Shown here piece by piece: positions 32,385 through 42,640 of a DNA stretch of 64,000 nt. The notes under the pieces are model-generated. The model saw only the letters and a list, made by a program, of their open reading frames with translations. It had not been told where the DNA came from and ran no database searches. The stretch is from contig CACRXP010000228.1 in NCBI GenBank assembly GCA_902702965.1, forward strand, positions 563,583 to 627,582, written 5' to 3'. Source of the DNA: Spirometra erinaceieuropaei. Lineage: Eukaryota; Platyhelminthes; Cestoda; Diphyllobothriidea; Diphyllobothriidae. Each line of letters begins with the position of its first letter. The first letter of the stretch is position 1. The position numbers and the translations under genes were made by a program.

Positions 32385-33190
32385 CGAAGGAAGGATGCAA
32401 AAACTACGGCATCTCAGGGACCAATCAACAAAGAACGGCTACCCAAATAGTTTTATCAGCCGCTGCATACGCACGCACCCACGACGGACAAACGGAAGAG
32501 AGACACCAACAATTTAACACTCCTTACCGTACATAAAGAATGTGTCCGAGGCTACAGAACGCATTGCCTCAGAGTTAGGCGTAGGTGTCGCACATCATCC
32601 GGCTGCTACCATGCGTAACAGGATCATGCAAATGAAGGATCAGCTGGACGCAGGTGAGCAGTCAGGCGAAATCTATCAAGTCCCGTCCATAACTGTCCTC
32701 GCCAGTACACAGGCCAAACAGGACGACGTATCAGCTCACGAATACTTGAGCACAAACGGGCGGTTCGGAGAGGCGACCCACTATCTCAAGTCGCTACTCA
32801 CAAGCTGGAGAAAGGCCATGGGTTCTAATTCGCCAGCACGCGGATATTGGCGCGAGCCGGCAACAAGACGGGGCAAGAACTGTTGGAGGCGTGGGTGTCG
32901 GACAATAAATCTATCAATAGCCACATGGATTTGCGTGCTTCTTATCAGGTACTTCCCCCACGCAGCCTGGTGGCGCAGCTCACATCGCCGCGAAGTGCAA
33001 ACGGCGTCGCCACACCGGGGGACCATCGTGGGCCAAGCAGCACAAACCGGACCTAGCCACTGACGTAGCCCCCCCCCCCACTTACAACAAAAACGATGCA
33101 AAATGTTCACGCATTGCTGCATTCTAGTAGCCCCTAATGATGAACTGCAGTTCGAATTCGAAAGCTCAGGCCAATAAATCGACCGTCCTA
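32385..33190 (+). mobile_element. PLE-1 copy: connector, endonuclease and 3' end
   Basis: A 5'-truncated PLE-1. The frame 32542-33063 starts SEATERIASELGVGVAHHPA and ATMRNRIMQMKDQLD, the same connector as at 20460-20560, and continues into a poorly matching endonuclease (EIYQVPS). The C-terminal part is in a second frame, 32847-33056: AGNKTGQELLEAWVSDNKSI and SYQVL. The 3' end is GAAAGCTCAGGCCAATAAA at 33160-33178. A run of nine C bases at about 33070 follows the coding part. It ends like the other PLE-1 copies, with a tail containing a TCG-rich segment. Confidence 0.7.
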
Positions 33191-33597
33191 GTGATCGTGC
33201 CTTCGTCTTTTTTTAGAGCGTTTTATGAACGGCCATGTTATGGCATTCAAATTCTCACAATAAGAAACTTTTAAAACGAATGATGCCCTTCTTTTGAGTA
33301 TGAAATTAGAAGAAGACGATATTCTCTACCAAAAGAGCAAAAGAATAAATATTTTTAAACACATTTTCCATTAGATATAAGTTAATGCTTAAGGTCATCG
33401 AAAGTCAATGGAGAAAACGCATGCTATTAAGTAAGCATATTTACAGAGTAATGTTTCCGCATGGAGTCGAAATAAAAGTTCGTTCGAATGCCGGCATCCT
33501 GGGGTACTCACGCTATACCGAAAGATGGAAAGTTATTGCACCACGCCTGCCGGCAGAGTGGGCGAAAAGAAACTCCTTCAAGAACTCTTCTGAGCCA
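33191..33597. other. Unassigned AT-rich sequence
   Basis: I see no gene or repeat partner here. The frames at 33385-33678 and 33488-33748 run into repeat C and have no motif. Confidence 0.4.
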
Positions 33598-33762
33598 ACT
33601 GGCAAAAAGGATGTCGTCAATAGTCATTGTTTATTGCCATGTCATGTGTATGTGGCCAGGCAGAAGGCAAGTGTCTGAACGTTTCAATGCTTCAGGACGA
33701 TATTTAGCTGCTGAACCGTTGACGAGACCTTCCCAGTCGCATTACTGATTTCAGTTATTTTT
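33598..33762 (-). repeat. Interspersed repeat C, copy 3
   Basis: A shorter copy of the repeat at 14028-14315 and 26450-26765. It shares GTCGTCAATAGTCATTGTTTATTGCC-like sequence, GGCAAGTGTCTGAA, and GTTGACGAGACCTTC. Orientation is the same as in the other copies. Confidence 0.55.
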
Positions 33763-33892
33763 ACCTCATTCAATATTTCTAGATTTTAGCATTATGCAGA
33801 AAGACATTAGCTGAGACATTTCTGCATTTCAGACACATTTCTAATTTGTCATCCACAGCATGCTCCGAATCAACAAATGTTGCGAGAATTAT

Positions 33893-35409
33893 GTTTTCTT
33901 TGCTGTTAATAATGCCCTTCCTTAAGCATGTGGGAGGGGTTCGCATATTCGTTTGGATAAGCGGCTAGTGGTGGGAGTAATATAATCACGTTCTACATAA
34001 GCAAGTTAATGTACCCGGAGGTGGTCTGTGCTGGCAGTCTATTCTTACCTCCTCTGGGCAAAACAGGGTTTATCGAGAATGATACTCAAATTCAGGCTGC
34101 TGGGAACACGCGTGGAATAAGTCGATGTAGGCGAATTCTCGGGATAGCCTTATCCCTCTTAGGGTACATCTCTATAATATAGGTGGTTCTTTCGAAGTAG
34201 GTATTTCTTGCAGGCAATTAAGCTGCTGTAACGTTGATACGGACAGTTTGACGTTAAACAGAATTATTACTAATAGTGTCCTTCACTGGCATGCGTATTC
34301 TCCACATGATCTGCCATCAAGTTACTTCTGAATATAAAAATTGGTCTTTGTAATTACCAAGGCCTAACACACTCCAATTGCAAATCTTGTCTGCAGACGA
34401 CTTGAATTGTTAAAGTGCTTGAAAATCTCCTGATAGGAGGGTATTTGCAATACATAAATAATACTGCTAGTAAGCATGCAGTGAAGAGTAATACAAAGTA
34501 CGCAATACACAATTTTTACAACATGCCGCCTCATAACCCTTACTTCTGCATCATTTGTAGAGCAACAGCGACGAAAATGTCTAAACTGCGATTATTTGGA
34601 AGTTGTTTTGACAGTCTGCAAGACTGGTTGAAAATCTTCACAGCGCGTGAAAGGGGGACACATTTCTGCCTAGGAGCCTAGTCGCGGGTTCGCAATTGCA
34701 CCCCCTCAACGTTCAGGCAAAAGTATCAAGTTTCCTCTTAAGCAGATGGAAAAGGCCTTGAGTGTTGGCGTCTGAAGCAGGGCAGTCTCGTCACGTTTTG
34801 TTATGCGAGATAAGAAAAGGAACAATGCCCACATACAAAACTAACAATGGGATGGCTCGCAGTTTGTTTTGTCACTCACCACCGTCGCTGTCAAGCTATC
34901 ACAGAGAAGAAAAACTGAGCCTTGTTTATGGAAACAACTGTGGAAGTACGACTGCACACGTGGGTATTCATGGGAAATAAACCAAGTGCAGTATCTGCTG
35001 AACAAATTTACGCCTGTTTCCGACATATCTCTGACGGATTCACCGCGGCTCAACATGAGCAGGGGTGGTCTGTGCTGGCAGCCTATTCTTGCTTCCTCTG
35101 GGCAAAGTAGGGTTTATCGAGAATGAGACTTAAATTCAGGCTGCTAAGAAGACGTATGTGGATTTAGACGACTTATCGGGACAGCTTTATTTCTATGTCC
35201 TTTCAGTGCACATCGCTGTAATATCAAGAGCCGTTGTGAATAAAGCATTTCTTTCAGGCAATTAAGCTGCTGTAACTCTGTCGTGGACAGCGTCAAGTCT
35301 ACTAGAACATTTACTGAGAGTGTCAATCTCTGGCATGTGTATAACGCACACGATATGCAACCAAGTTACTCCTGAAAAGAAAAATTGTTCATGGCAATCA
35401 CCAAGGCCT
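33893..35409 (+). repeat. Repeat F, copy 1 (contains a tandem unit)
   Basis: It begins with CCTTAAGCATGTGGGAGGGG, which recurs at 48750 as CCTTAACCATGCTGGGAGGC. A block at about 34025-34370 (GGTGGTCTGTGCTGGCAG to CACCAAGGCCTA-like sequence) recurs at 35065-35409, giving a tandem period of about 1.04 kb. The middle part (34670-35030) matches 36310-36660, 49440-49790 and 54655-55010. No coding capacity was recognised on either strand. Frames of 60-90 codons are unrelated between copies. Confidence 0.6.
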
Positions 35410-36059
35410 ACTTGGGCGACCGCACAGACTAAGGCAAGGGGGGTCTAGTAATCCTACCCGGGCTGGTATTTAGTCTGAATATTCAGTACAGTTGCGATAA
35501 AAATTCAATGGTCTATGAAACGGTTATTGGCAAAAATTGACATTGGTTGCTTTTCGAGTGGTTTCAGAAACATTCAGAAGTCTTAAGTCACGTGGAGCTC
35601 TACTGACTTCAGCAAGGAAGGAAGTAAGCACCCTATTCTACCCATAGGCAGATTGGGGCCAATCAACTTGGTCAGCCACGATTCCCTGTGGCATTTCTGC
35701 CGGCTATGCACAAATCGGCGGCAATTACTAATGAACAGAATACTTAGATGATATTTATTCTATTAGGGAGCGCAAAAGTCCACGACTTTGACGACAGTTA
35801 AGTGACAGCTTACCAGTTTACAGGACATTATCAGCAATAACGCCGAGCTGTCCACTAGCAGCTGATGTTGTCGCTGACTTGGAAGTCTAAGGTTTATGTT
35901 TATTAAAAGCAACAGGAAATTCGGTCGCAACCATCCTTTCGTCCAAGAAAGCAGTTCGGTGGAAATAAGATATGTTCTAAAGGGGTAGGTTTAACCGATC
36001 AGAACGAGGAGTGTAAATAGGAGTGACATAGGTGTCCGGTCTGCATAGATTTCAAGCTT
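35410..36059. other. About 650-base insertion within the repeat F tandem
   Basis: Unit 1 reads straight from CCAAGGCCTA into ACACACTCCAATTGCAAATC (about 34365-34385). In unit 2 the same two sequences are separated by this 650-base segment. It has no copy elsewhere in the window and no recognisable motif. It may be a small non-autonomous element or material that unit 1 has lost. Confidence 0.45.
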
Positions 36060-37600
36060 ACCACACTCCGATTGCAAATCTTGTCTGTAGACGACTGACA
36101 GTATTAAAGTGCTGGAAAATGTGTAGGTGCGAGAGCATTTGCAATACATAAATAATACTGCTAGTAAGCATACAGTGAAGAGTAATATAAAGTACGCAAT
36201 ACGCCATTTCTACAACATGCCGCCCACCAACCTTACCTCTGCAATGTTTGTAGAGCAACAGCGACGAAATAGTCTAAAATCTGATTATTTGGAAGTTGTT
36301 TTGACAGCCTAATCGCGGGTTTGCTATTGCACTACGTTAACGTCCAGGTAAAAGTATCAAGTTTTCTCTAAAGCAGATGGAGAACGTCTTGAGTTTTGGC
36401 ATCTGAAGCAGGACAGCCTCGTCATCTTTTGTTATGAGAGATAAAAGGACGAACACACACACACAAACTAAAAATGGGATGGTTTGCCTTTTGTTCTGCC
36501 AGTCTCCATCGTCGCTGTGATACTCCCACAGAGAAAAGAAACTGACCCCTGTTTATGAAAACTACGAAACTACGACTGCACACGTGGGTATTCCTGGGAA
36601 ATAAACCAAGTCCAATATCTGCTGATCAGATTTAGGCCTTTTTTCCACATATCTCTGACGAAATCACCGCACGAGTGATGCTAATATTTGCTTAAAATTC
36701 ACGCTTCGTCGAGACAAAGTGTTTGTTATAGCACACTCATTCCCAAAATTTAATACAAGAGTAATTTATAACTCCTAGGCTATTAGAGATCTGCTGTGTT
36801 TTGTTGCATTTAATGCCGATTCCGGATGCTTGAGAATACCGACTGGACGTGAAATCATTAACGTTTGACATGTCTGCACTCAAAAAATATCGAAACTACT
36901 GTCGATTTTAAAAACTACCTGAAATAGGTTTACGCATACTTTTACAACATTCGCATCTACTCAGTCTCGGAAACACTCCCCGTCAGACTGTTCTGTCCTT
37001 TATAACATTCAAAATCTTATAGATAGCCCCAGTAACCAAATTAAACAACTTAAGTATATTTGACATTTAGATGCATGAAGTGCGTCACTATCTGTCCAAT
37101 AATGCTTCCAATTCCGTCAATGCGTTAGCTTCGTTAAAATTTCTTCTATTCCGAATTCTCTTCATTTTCTGCTTATATCCCATTCCCACCATATTTTCTA
37201 AAGAAGTGCATAGTGAACACAAAGAATACATCCTTACATGTGTTTCTAACATCCGAAACACTTGTTGCTACTAGCGAGGTTTAAACGTGCCCACTTACCC
37301 GGCAGTTGCTAACGTGCAGTCTAACTGAATGCGTCTGGATTAAATATCACCAATCGACCCCGTCTCCTGTGCAGAAAATTTAATTTCGGATTTCTTCACA
37401 TCTTAAGCAAACGCAGGAATCCGTCATTGCCAGTCTTTACGTGATATCTCCAGCATTAATGTCGACACTCAAATTGACTTGAGTTTTAAAATACTATCCA
37501 GGCGAAAGCGGAACTTCTCTGTCTCATCTTCGATGAGCAATAGCAGAGCGCAGCAGGAGAAACCTAGGCTAAATTCTAGATCCCATTGATCGTCGTGGGT
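36060..37600 (+). repeat. Repeat F, copy 2
   Basis: 36062-36310 repeats 34370-34675 (TGCAAATCTTGTCT and AATACATAAATAATACTGCTAG). 36310-36660 repeats 34680-35030, and 37280-37570 matches 50325-50620 (GTTTAAACGxxCCCACTT and AATGTCGACACTCAAATTGA). With copy 1 it forms a local tandem. The class is unknown. Confidence 0.55.
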
Positions 37601-37617
37601 CATAGCATGCCGCTGAA

Positions 37618-38500
37618 CTATTGAGGGCAATTAAACCTACAAACAGTGCTTCGAACTTGAAAAATTATTGACCGCAATCCTTCATGAGACAGGATGCGAA
37701 GAAATATCTTAACGTTTGATGGGAAAGTTTGCATGATAATGAAGTGTATCCATTGTTGTTTTCCATACGATAGCGGGATTGAATTTAATGGGTATCTTCC
37801 CAGCTGCCCGAGTGGAGATCTGTTGAAAATCATTGCTATAGACAATAGATGATTCAGAAATTTCTGAGGGATCTTTCGATTGTCTAAGTTCCGCAAGCAT
37901 TCCCATGCTTCACTTATAAGTCCAGGTGGCAAACAGGTGTTTTCGGTAATTCCTCGTCAGACCAATACAGTTAAATGCAGAAATGAAACTGTACAAAATT
38001 AACAGTGATTGAATTCAATTCAATTATTTTTAGTAAAGACCCGTCGGGGTCCCAACAAAGCAAGTAAAAAGAAATTTACATGCGAATTTTAGACGAGGAA
38101 GGCAAAATCTGTACAAAATGCAAAACATAGTTTTTCAATTAGAAGTCCGTTAAGCCAAATGGAAAACTAGGGGTGAAAAAAACTCCAAAGCAAAATTTAA
38201 AAATGATTGTAGTACTTTAACAGGAGAAGAAAAGGGCAATTAAGTAATTAACACTCATTTTACTCACGCCGCCCGCATTACGACGTCGGCGGCTTTTGGT
38301 ACTTAGAGCTAGAATAGGGCGGTAAGAGACTCTTTGAGTAATGTTCTTAGGTTAAGTACACGGAGTTTGCGAAACATACGCGTAAATTATCCGCGGGGCA
38401 ATGCTCTCTTGATAGCTGTAGTTAAGCGCCGTCTGACTAGTTCACTAGCTGTGTCCTCTTTAAAAAGCAGAAGAGGATAAAGGGCCTTAAATTAGAGATG
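37618..38500 (-). mobile_element. PLE-3 remnant, minus, interrupted by LINE A2
   Basis: Read leftward: 38480-38370 matches the region before the PLE-3 endonuclease (GCGCTTAACTACAGCTATC-like). The DNA then jumps directly to the region after it (CTCCGTGTACTTAACCTAAG), so the nuclease is deleted. The 3' untranslated part continues to 38236, is broken by LINE A2, and resumes at 38008 down to 37945. It passes straight into the 5' part of a further PLE-3 unit: the frame 37618-37932 shares SEAWECLRNLDN with the plus-strand unit at 53620. That junction is the tandem, pseudo-LTR-type arrangement of Penelope elements. Confidence 0.65.
38010..38236 (-). mobile_element. LINE A copy 2 (3' end only, inside PLE-3)
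   Basis: On the plus strand it reads ATTTTTAGTAAAGACCCGTC then GGGGTCCCAACAAAGCAAG and GCGAATTTTAGACGAGG, nearly identical to the ends of A1 (8651-8740) and A3 (39915-39985). Only about 225 bases of the 3' end are present. The tail on the minus strand is built of AATTG units. Comparison with uninterrupted PLE-3 copies shows that about ten target bases (TGTGTCTCAA) are missing at the insertion site. Confidence 0.75.
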
Positions 38501-38832
38501 GAGAAGCTGAGGAATCTCCCTCATCACATCTAAAAGGATAGTGAAATTGAGAGAACATACGCAAGCACGACTTCCCCGACTATGTGGACAGATGATAAAG
38601 AAAACTGTAGGTCATAAGACCACGATAGGAATGACGACCAGTGTCTTGTGAGAGAAAACCGTGGCCAGACGCGATCTCAACGAACAAAAAGAAATTTCAG
38701 GGTACCTCGAAAAGACACAGAGAGTCAGGCAAGTGAACAAGCGTTAGCTACACCGCAGACGAAAATGATCAAAAGGTCGTAGTAAACAGGCAGTCATGCG
38801 CTAGTCCTGCTGAATCAAACCTTCCTAAATCG

Positions 38833-39240
38833 ATGGACGGCGGTAACCGGTGTATCCGCGATGAAGACTCCGCAGGTCTGATTAAAACACAAGCCTATCT
38901 AGTTGATCGCAGTAAATGTATTGTTATAAAGGGCATGCCTGAGTCTGTTTCCGACACTCCAAAGGACAGAATACAGCGTGACATGGAAAAATTCCAGGAA
39001 TATCTCAAATCGATCTCAGTGGGAGGCGAGAAACTCACAGTATTAAAGGCACTCAGAATGGGCCAAATAAAGAACTCAAAACATGAACCAGATCGACCGA
39101 GACCGTTAAAAATTGTCTTTGAGAATGACGAACAAGCGCAGCTAATTTTGAGCAGGAAATCTGCTCTTCAACATGCCCATCCATCGGCTTTTTTCAGCGG
39201 GACTTTTCGCCCGCTGAGCGAGAAAAATGGAGGGGGCTGA
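38833..39240 (+). pseudogene. LINE I ORF1-like protein
   Basis: This 135-codon frame has YLVDRSKCIVIKGMPESVSD, DRIQRDMEKFQEYL, RPRPLKIVFENDEQAQLILS and a final FFSGTFRPLSEK. LINE D2 encodes the same succession (RCVVVRGIPEAAGETPKERV, RPRPLKVVLGNEKQANLIL, FFQPDY). After a frame change near 39235 the strand continues with NVRIVDGKIIRVQRPFLWRK, again shared with D2. This is the ORF1-type nucleic-acid-binding protein of CR1-like LINEs, of unknown fold here. It probably coats the element's RNA. Confidence 0.65.
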
Positions 39241-39460
39241 AATTGAAAGTCCTCAGGCGGTCGAGTCTGGGCGAGACAAATGTCAGAATAGTGGACGGAA
39301 AAATTATACGCGTCCAGAGGCCATTTCTCTGGAGAAAGCCAATAACTCTAACAGCTTAGGAATGATGGAAATCAGTTCATCCCGACCAGCTCAGACCGGC
39401 TTTTGCATTCAATCCCAGGAAATGGATAAACGCCTGTATGCCGGAGTTGCTTGAGCCAAA

Positions 39461-39893
39461 TTGACATTTTTGTATACCAATGGTCAAAGTCTCGTTTTGA
39501 AGATCGGTGAACTCAAAGCGATTGTATCAGAACGAATCCCCGATGTCATCGCCATAACGCAAACTTTGCTTAATGCCGAAATCATGGATGCTGAGATTTC
39601 GATACCGGGTTACCAGCTCTTTCGTAGAGACCATCAAAATAGACAGGGCAGTGGGGTAGTCGTATATGTAAGGGCAGGAATTTGGGCATTTGAAAGAGAC
39701 AAAGCCCTCCCCCTTGAATATGAATCCGTCTGGATAAAGATAAAGAAGAGCAATGCACAAAATCTAGAATTCCTGGCGATTTACAGACCACCAAAGTTTC
39801 TGAGTGCAGCAGATGAGTCTCTCCTTGGTTAGGTCGAAGACGTAGCTAGCCAACAAGAGGTACTTATTGCTGCGGATTTTAACGCACCTGTAA
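39461..39893 (+). pseudogene. LINE I APE-type endonuclease, N-terminal half
   Basis: The frame 39461-39832 reads FLYTNGQSLVLKIGELKAIV, PDVIAITQTLLNAEI, GYQLFRRDHQNRQGSGVVVY and FLAIYRPPK. These are the N-terminal blocks of LINE endonucleases, with TQTLL where TETW is usual. After a stop the same frame reaches DVASQQEVLIAADFNAP, the GDFN catalytic block with Ala for Gly. The domain is interrupted here by LINE A3. Confidence 0.75.
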
Positions 39894-40738
39894 TAGTAAT
39901 AATAGTTATTATTATTTTTATTAAAGACCCGTCGGGGTCAATCAATGCAAGTAAAAATAAATTTGCATGCGAATTTTAGACGAGGTAGGCAAAATCTGTA
40001 CAAATTGCAATACATAGTTTTTGAATTAGAAGTTCGTTAAGAAAAATGATAAGCGAGGGGTGAAAAAAAAACCCAGCTGAAAATTTAAAAATAATTGGAT
40101 TAATTTTACAGGAGAAAAAACACCTCTAACAAAATAAAAACAGAAATGTGCGTGCAGGACTGGCCGGCATGTGGCGGCATAGAATGGATTATCGTCGGAC
40201 ATCAATAGGGCCGAAATAAATGTCAGCTGTATGTGGCATTGCATAACGGATTTCATGAAGGTGTAAGTAGGCGGGTCGGTCAGGAATGGCCTGTGTGTGG
40301 CCTTGAATAAGGCAAATAAGTGGCGAAATTGAAAACCAGTCTCGAGGCGATAGGAACCCAGATGCAGTCGGTTACATTCATCCGAATCCATCTTACAATG
40401 GGGCAAGGGAGATACGACCAGACTACTAGTATATGGCGAATTGAGAAGGTTTCGCCAAGAGCGTCGATGGAGCGCATTCTGTGAGGGCAAGATTAATGAA
40501 CTGAAAATTGGAAAAATGAACATTTCTGGTGAGGGATCTTAGGAAGCCAGACTTTTCACAAAGGACGGAAATGTGAACCGATACGAAAATTTAATGGTGG
40601 CATACTAAATCCCGGTGGCCCTTTCTCAGTCTCATAGAAAAATTTCTCTGAGAAGGATGAGGAAAATAAAAGTTTAATCGAGTCAGTATTCAGATAAAGG
40701 CGTAGTCCTTTCTTAAACGTGTGTAGATATTCAGAAGA

Positions 40739-41354
40739 TCATATATATATATATATATATATGAAGGTTATTCCTGAGGAAAGTATATCTGGAAGCGAAA
40801 AAGGGGAGCGCTTAGAGGTAGAGGACGCTGCAGGAGGTATAATCAAGGACGAGTTGTGAAGATTGTATAGGCGACTACTAGGGGTAAGTGTTGGAATCCG
40901 AGGAAAATTTGAACTATGGTTAATGCGAAAGAGGAGACAGAAGCCCGCTTCTAGTCTTCGAACCCATAAAAATTGATGGTTAATTAGCTGGCATCTATCT
41001 GAGTAGGACACATTAGGATGTTCCCTATCTTAAAGTTTTTTTAGACAAACGTCTTTGGACATGTTCAATTTTTAAAAGACTGGCTATATTCATCAAACCA
41101 AAGGATGGGCAACAATACTCCAGAATGGGAAGTACAAACATACGATAGAGCCTTAATTTAATTTCAGGAAGATAGAAATTGTAAGAAATAAAGCCACAAA
41201 TCTGGGAGGCTTTGGCTGTAATTCTCTCAGCGTGCGGCGAGAGATCAAGACTACTAGTGTAGCTTAAACCTAAATCCTTGATGGTGGCACATTTAGTCAT
41301 AGGTGTGCCTTGAAAGACCACTGGTTGGGGTAGCCTATCAGGTCCAAAACACAT
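40739..41354 (-). pseudogene. LINE A3 C-terminal domain
   Basis: Frame 41025-41354 gives CATIKDLGLSYTSSLDLSPH, SQICGFISYNFYLPEIKLRL and YRMFVLPILEYCCPSFG. Frame 40739-41011 gives QFLWVRRLEAGFCLLFRI and then runs into the (AT)n repeat, which adds an artificial Ile-Tyr tail. This aligns with 9367-10347 of LINE A1. Confidence 0.75.
40741..40762. repeat. (AT)n microsatellite inside LINE A3
   Basis: Eleven AT dinucleotides interrupt the C-terminal coding region of LINE A3. LINE A1 and A4 do not have this run at the corresponding place, so it arose after insertion. Confidence 0.85.
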
Positions 41355-41360
41355 ATAGCG

Positions 41361-42085
41361 TCATTTCGACGGAGAGAATTCCATTAGCCATGCTGAGCTG
41401 CAAGCTGAGTGAAGAAACACGGTAGCATGGATTTGCTCCAGGCAATGAAGGCTCGTAGATTTTTTGAAAGAATATACACATTTCAGATCATCGGCATAAA
41501 TAAATGATTGAGAATTTTTAACTGCTGCCGAGATATCATTTATGAAAAGCGAGAACAAAAGAGGACCTAAAACGGTGCCTTGTAGGACACCACTTACAAT
41601 AGGGCTTTAACTAGAAAACGAAGATCGAACCAAAACCGTTTGTTTACGATTAGACAGGTATGACCTGAGAAAGTCTATTAGTGGACTGCGAATTCCCATA
41701 GCTTCCAATTTAACCAAGAGTCTTTTATGTGGTACTTTATCAAAGGCTTAACAAAGGTCAAAATAAATAGCGATAACGGATATATGGTCATTACGAAGAG
41801 AGGTAAGTAGATTGAGAAACGACAGATGACATGGGTCACAAGAGCAATCTGGTAAAAAACCATGCTGGGACGGGAAAATAACTTGATTGGCTATGCAAAA
41901 GTCGTTAATTTTACGGCGATAATTTTTGCAAAGATTTTGGCGATAGAGGGTGTTTTATGGACACCTCGATATTTCTGTAGGCCAGAACGACAGCCAGGCT
42001 TGAATACAGGAATAATAAAAGAAGTTTTACAATAGTTAGGGAGGAAGCCATTTACGAGTAATACTGAAAAGATTTTGCTAAGCAA
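41361..42085 (-). pseudogene. LINE A3 reverse transcriptase pieces
   Basis: Three frames: 41891-42085 (SFIIPVFKPGCRSGLQKYRG and KTPSIAKIFAKII, the opening RT blocks), 41678-41863 (out of frame, covering motif A on the DNA level) and 41361-41558 (SLFINDISAAVKNSQSFIYA then DDLKCVYS, the motif C block with YADD intact). The order equals that of LINE A1. Frameshifts prevent a continuous protein. Confidence 0.75.
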
Positions 42086-42469
42086 AGGAGGAAAATCTCT
42101 TAGCTGTTTTATAAAAGAGCTTAGGATATTGTCCGTACCTACTGAGTGAGAGTTAGGAAGATGGCTTATCAGTTTTTGAATACATTCAGGAGAAAAATTA
42201 ATGATGCAAGAGAAGTATCAGACAACGGAGGAATTGAAGGGATTGGGTCGGTTTCAATGGGGAAATGTTTGGCAAATAATGAATGAAGGCATCGCTAGTA
42301 CTAAGCAAAGGCGGAATTACTTGGTGGGACTTAGCAGATGATCTTTGACGGAAGAGCTGAGCAACTGATTTAGAAGCATTCATGTTATTAATGGCAAAAG
42401 ACTCTCTACGCCTATCTCGCGCGAGTCTCATTTTCGAAGCTAGTTCAAATATTTCGACGAATCCTAGAA

Positions 42470-42640
42470 GAATTATGGCAGTTAACGGTGGGCTAGCTTC
42501 TTTCAGCAATTAGCTACTGGGCCTCATACTCGATCTCCCCCTGGCGCAACATGTAAAGGTACCAACAAGATTTCGAGAGAACCAGAGAGCGAATTGTCTA
42601 GACCTAGTTTTCACTAAAGACTTCTCTAATATCGACAAAG
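42470..42640 (+). pseudogene. LINE I endonuclease, resumed after LINE A3
   Basis: The plus strand reads VNGGLASFSN, a stop, LLGLILDLPLAQHVKVPTRF then RENQRANCLDLVFTKDFSNI and DKVYS. This is the segment that follows the GDFN block in LINE endonucleases and includes the CLDLVF strand. It takes up about where 39893 stopped, which shows that LINE A3 landed inside this domain. It is cut again at about 42640 by the AACTG tail of minus-strand LINE G, before the SDH block. Confidence 0.65.

Larger units (their letters stand above)
38500..39893 (+). mobile_element. CR1-like LINE I, ORF1 and endonuclease start
   Basis: It contains an ORF1-like frame (38833-39240, continued in other frames to about 39450) and the N-terminal half of an APE-like endonuclease (39461-39893). 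It is organised like LINE D2 at 55206-56774 but diverged from it. The endonuclease is cut right after ADFNAP, where minus-strand LINE A3 begins, and it resumes at about 42470. No reverse transcriptase of this copy could be identified. Confidence 0.7.
39894..42470 (-). mobile_element. LINE A copy 3 (5' truncated, inside LINE I)
   Basis: A minus-strand element running from the RT linker (42198-42465, SKMRLARDRRRESFAI) through RT pieces (42085-41361) and the C-terminal domain (41354-40739) to the 3' untranslated region and an (ATT)-rich tail at 39894-39915. An (AT)n microsatellite at 40741-40762 interrupts the C-terminal coding region right after the block SLPDILSSGITF. The endonuclease is absent. 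Coding is split over at least six frames. Confidence 0.85.

Noticed and set aside
34415..35126. Open frames in repeat F (34415-34681, 34762-34980, 34869-35126)
   Set aside because: They are not conserved in the corresponding parts of the other F copies and carry no motifs, so F is treated as non-coding.
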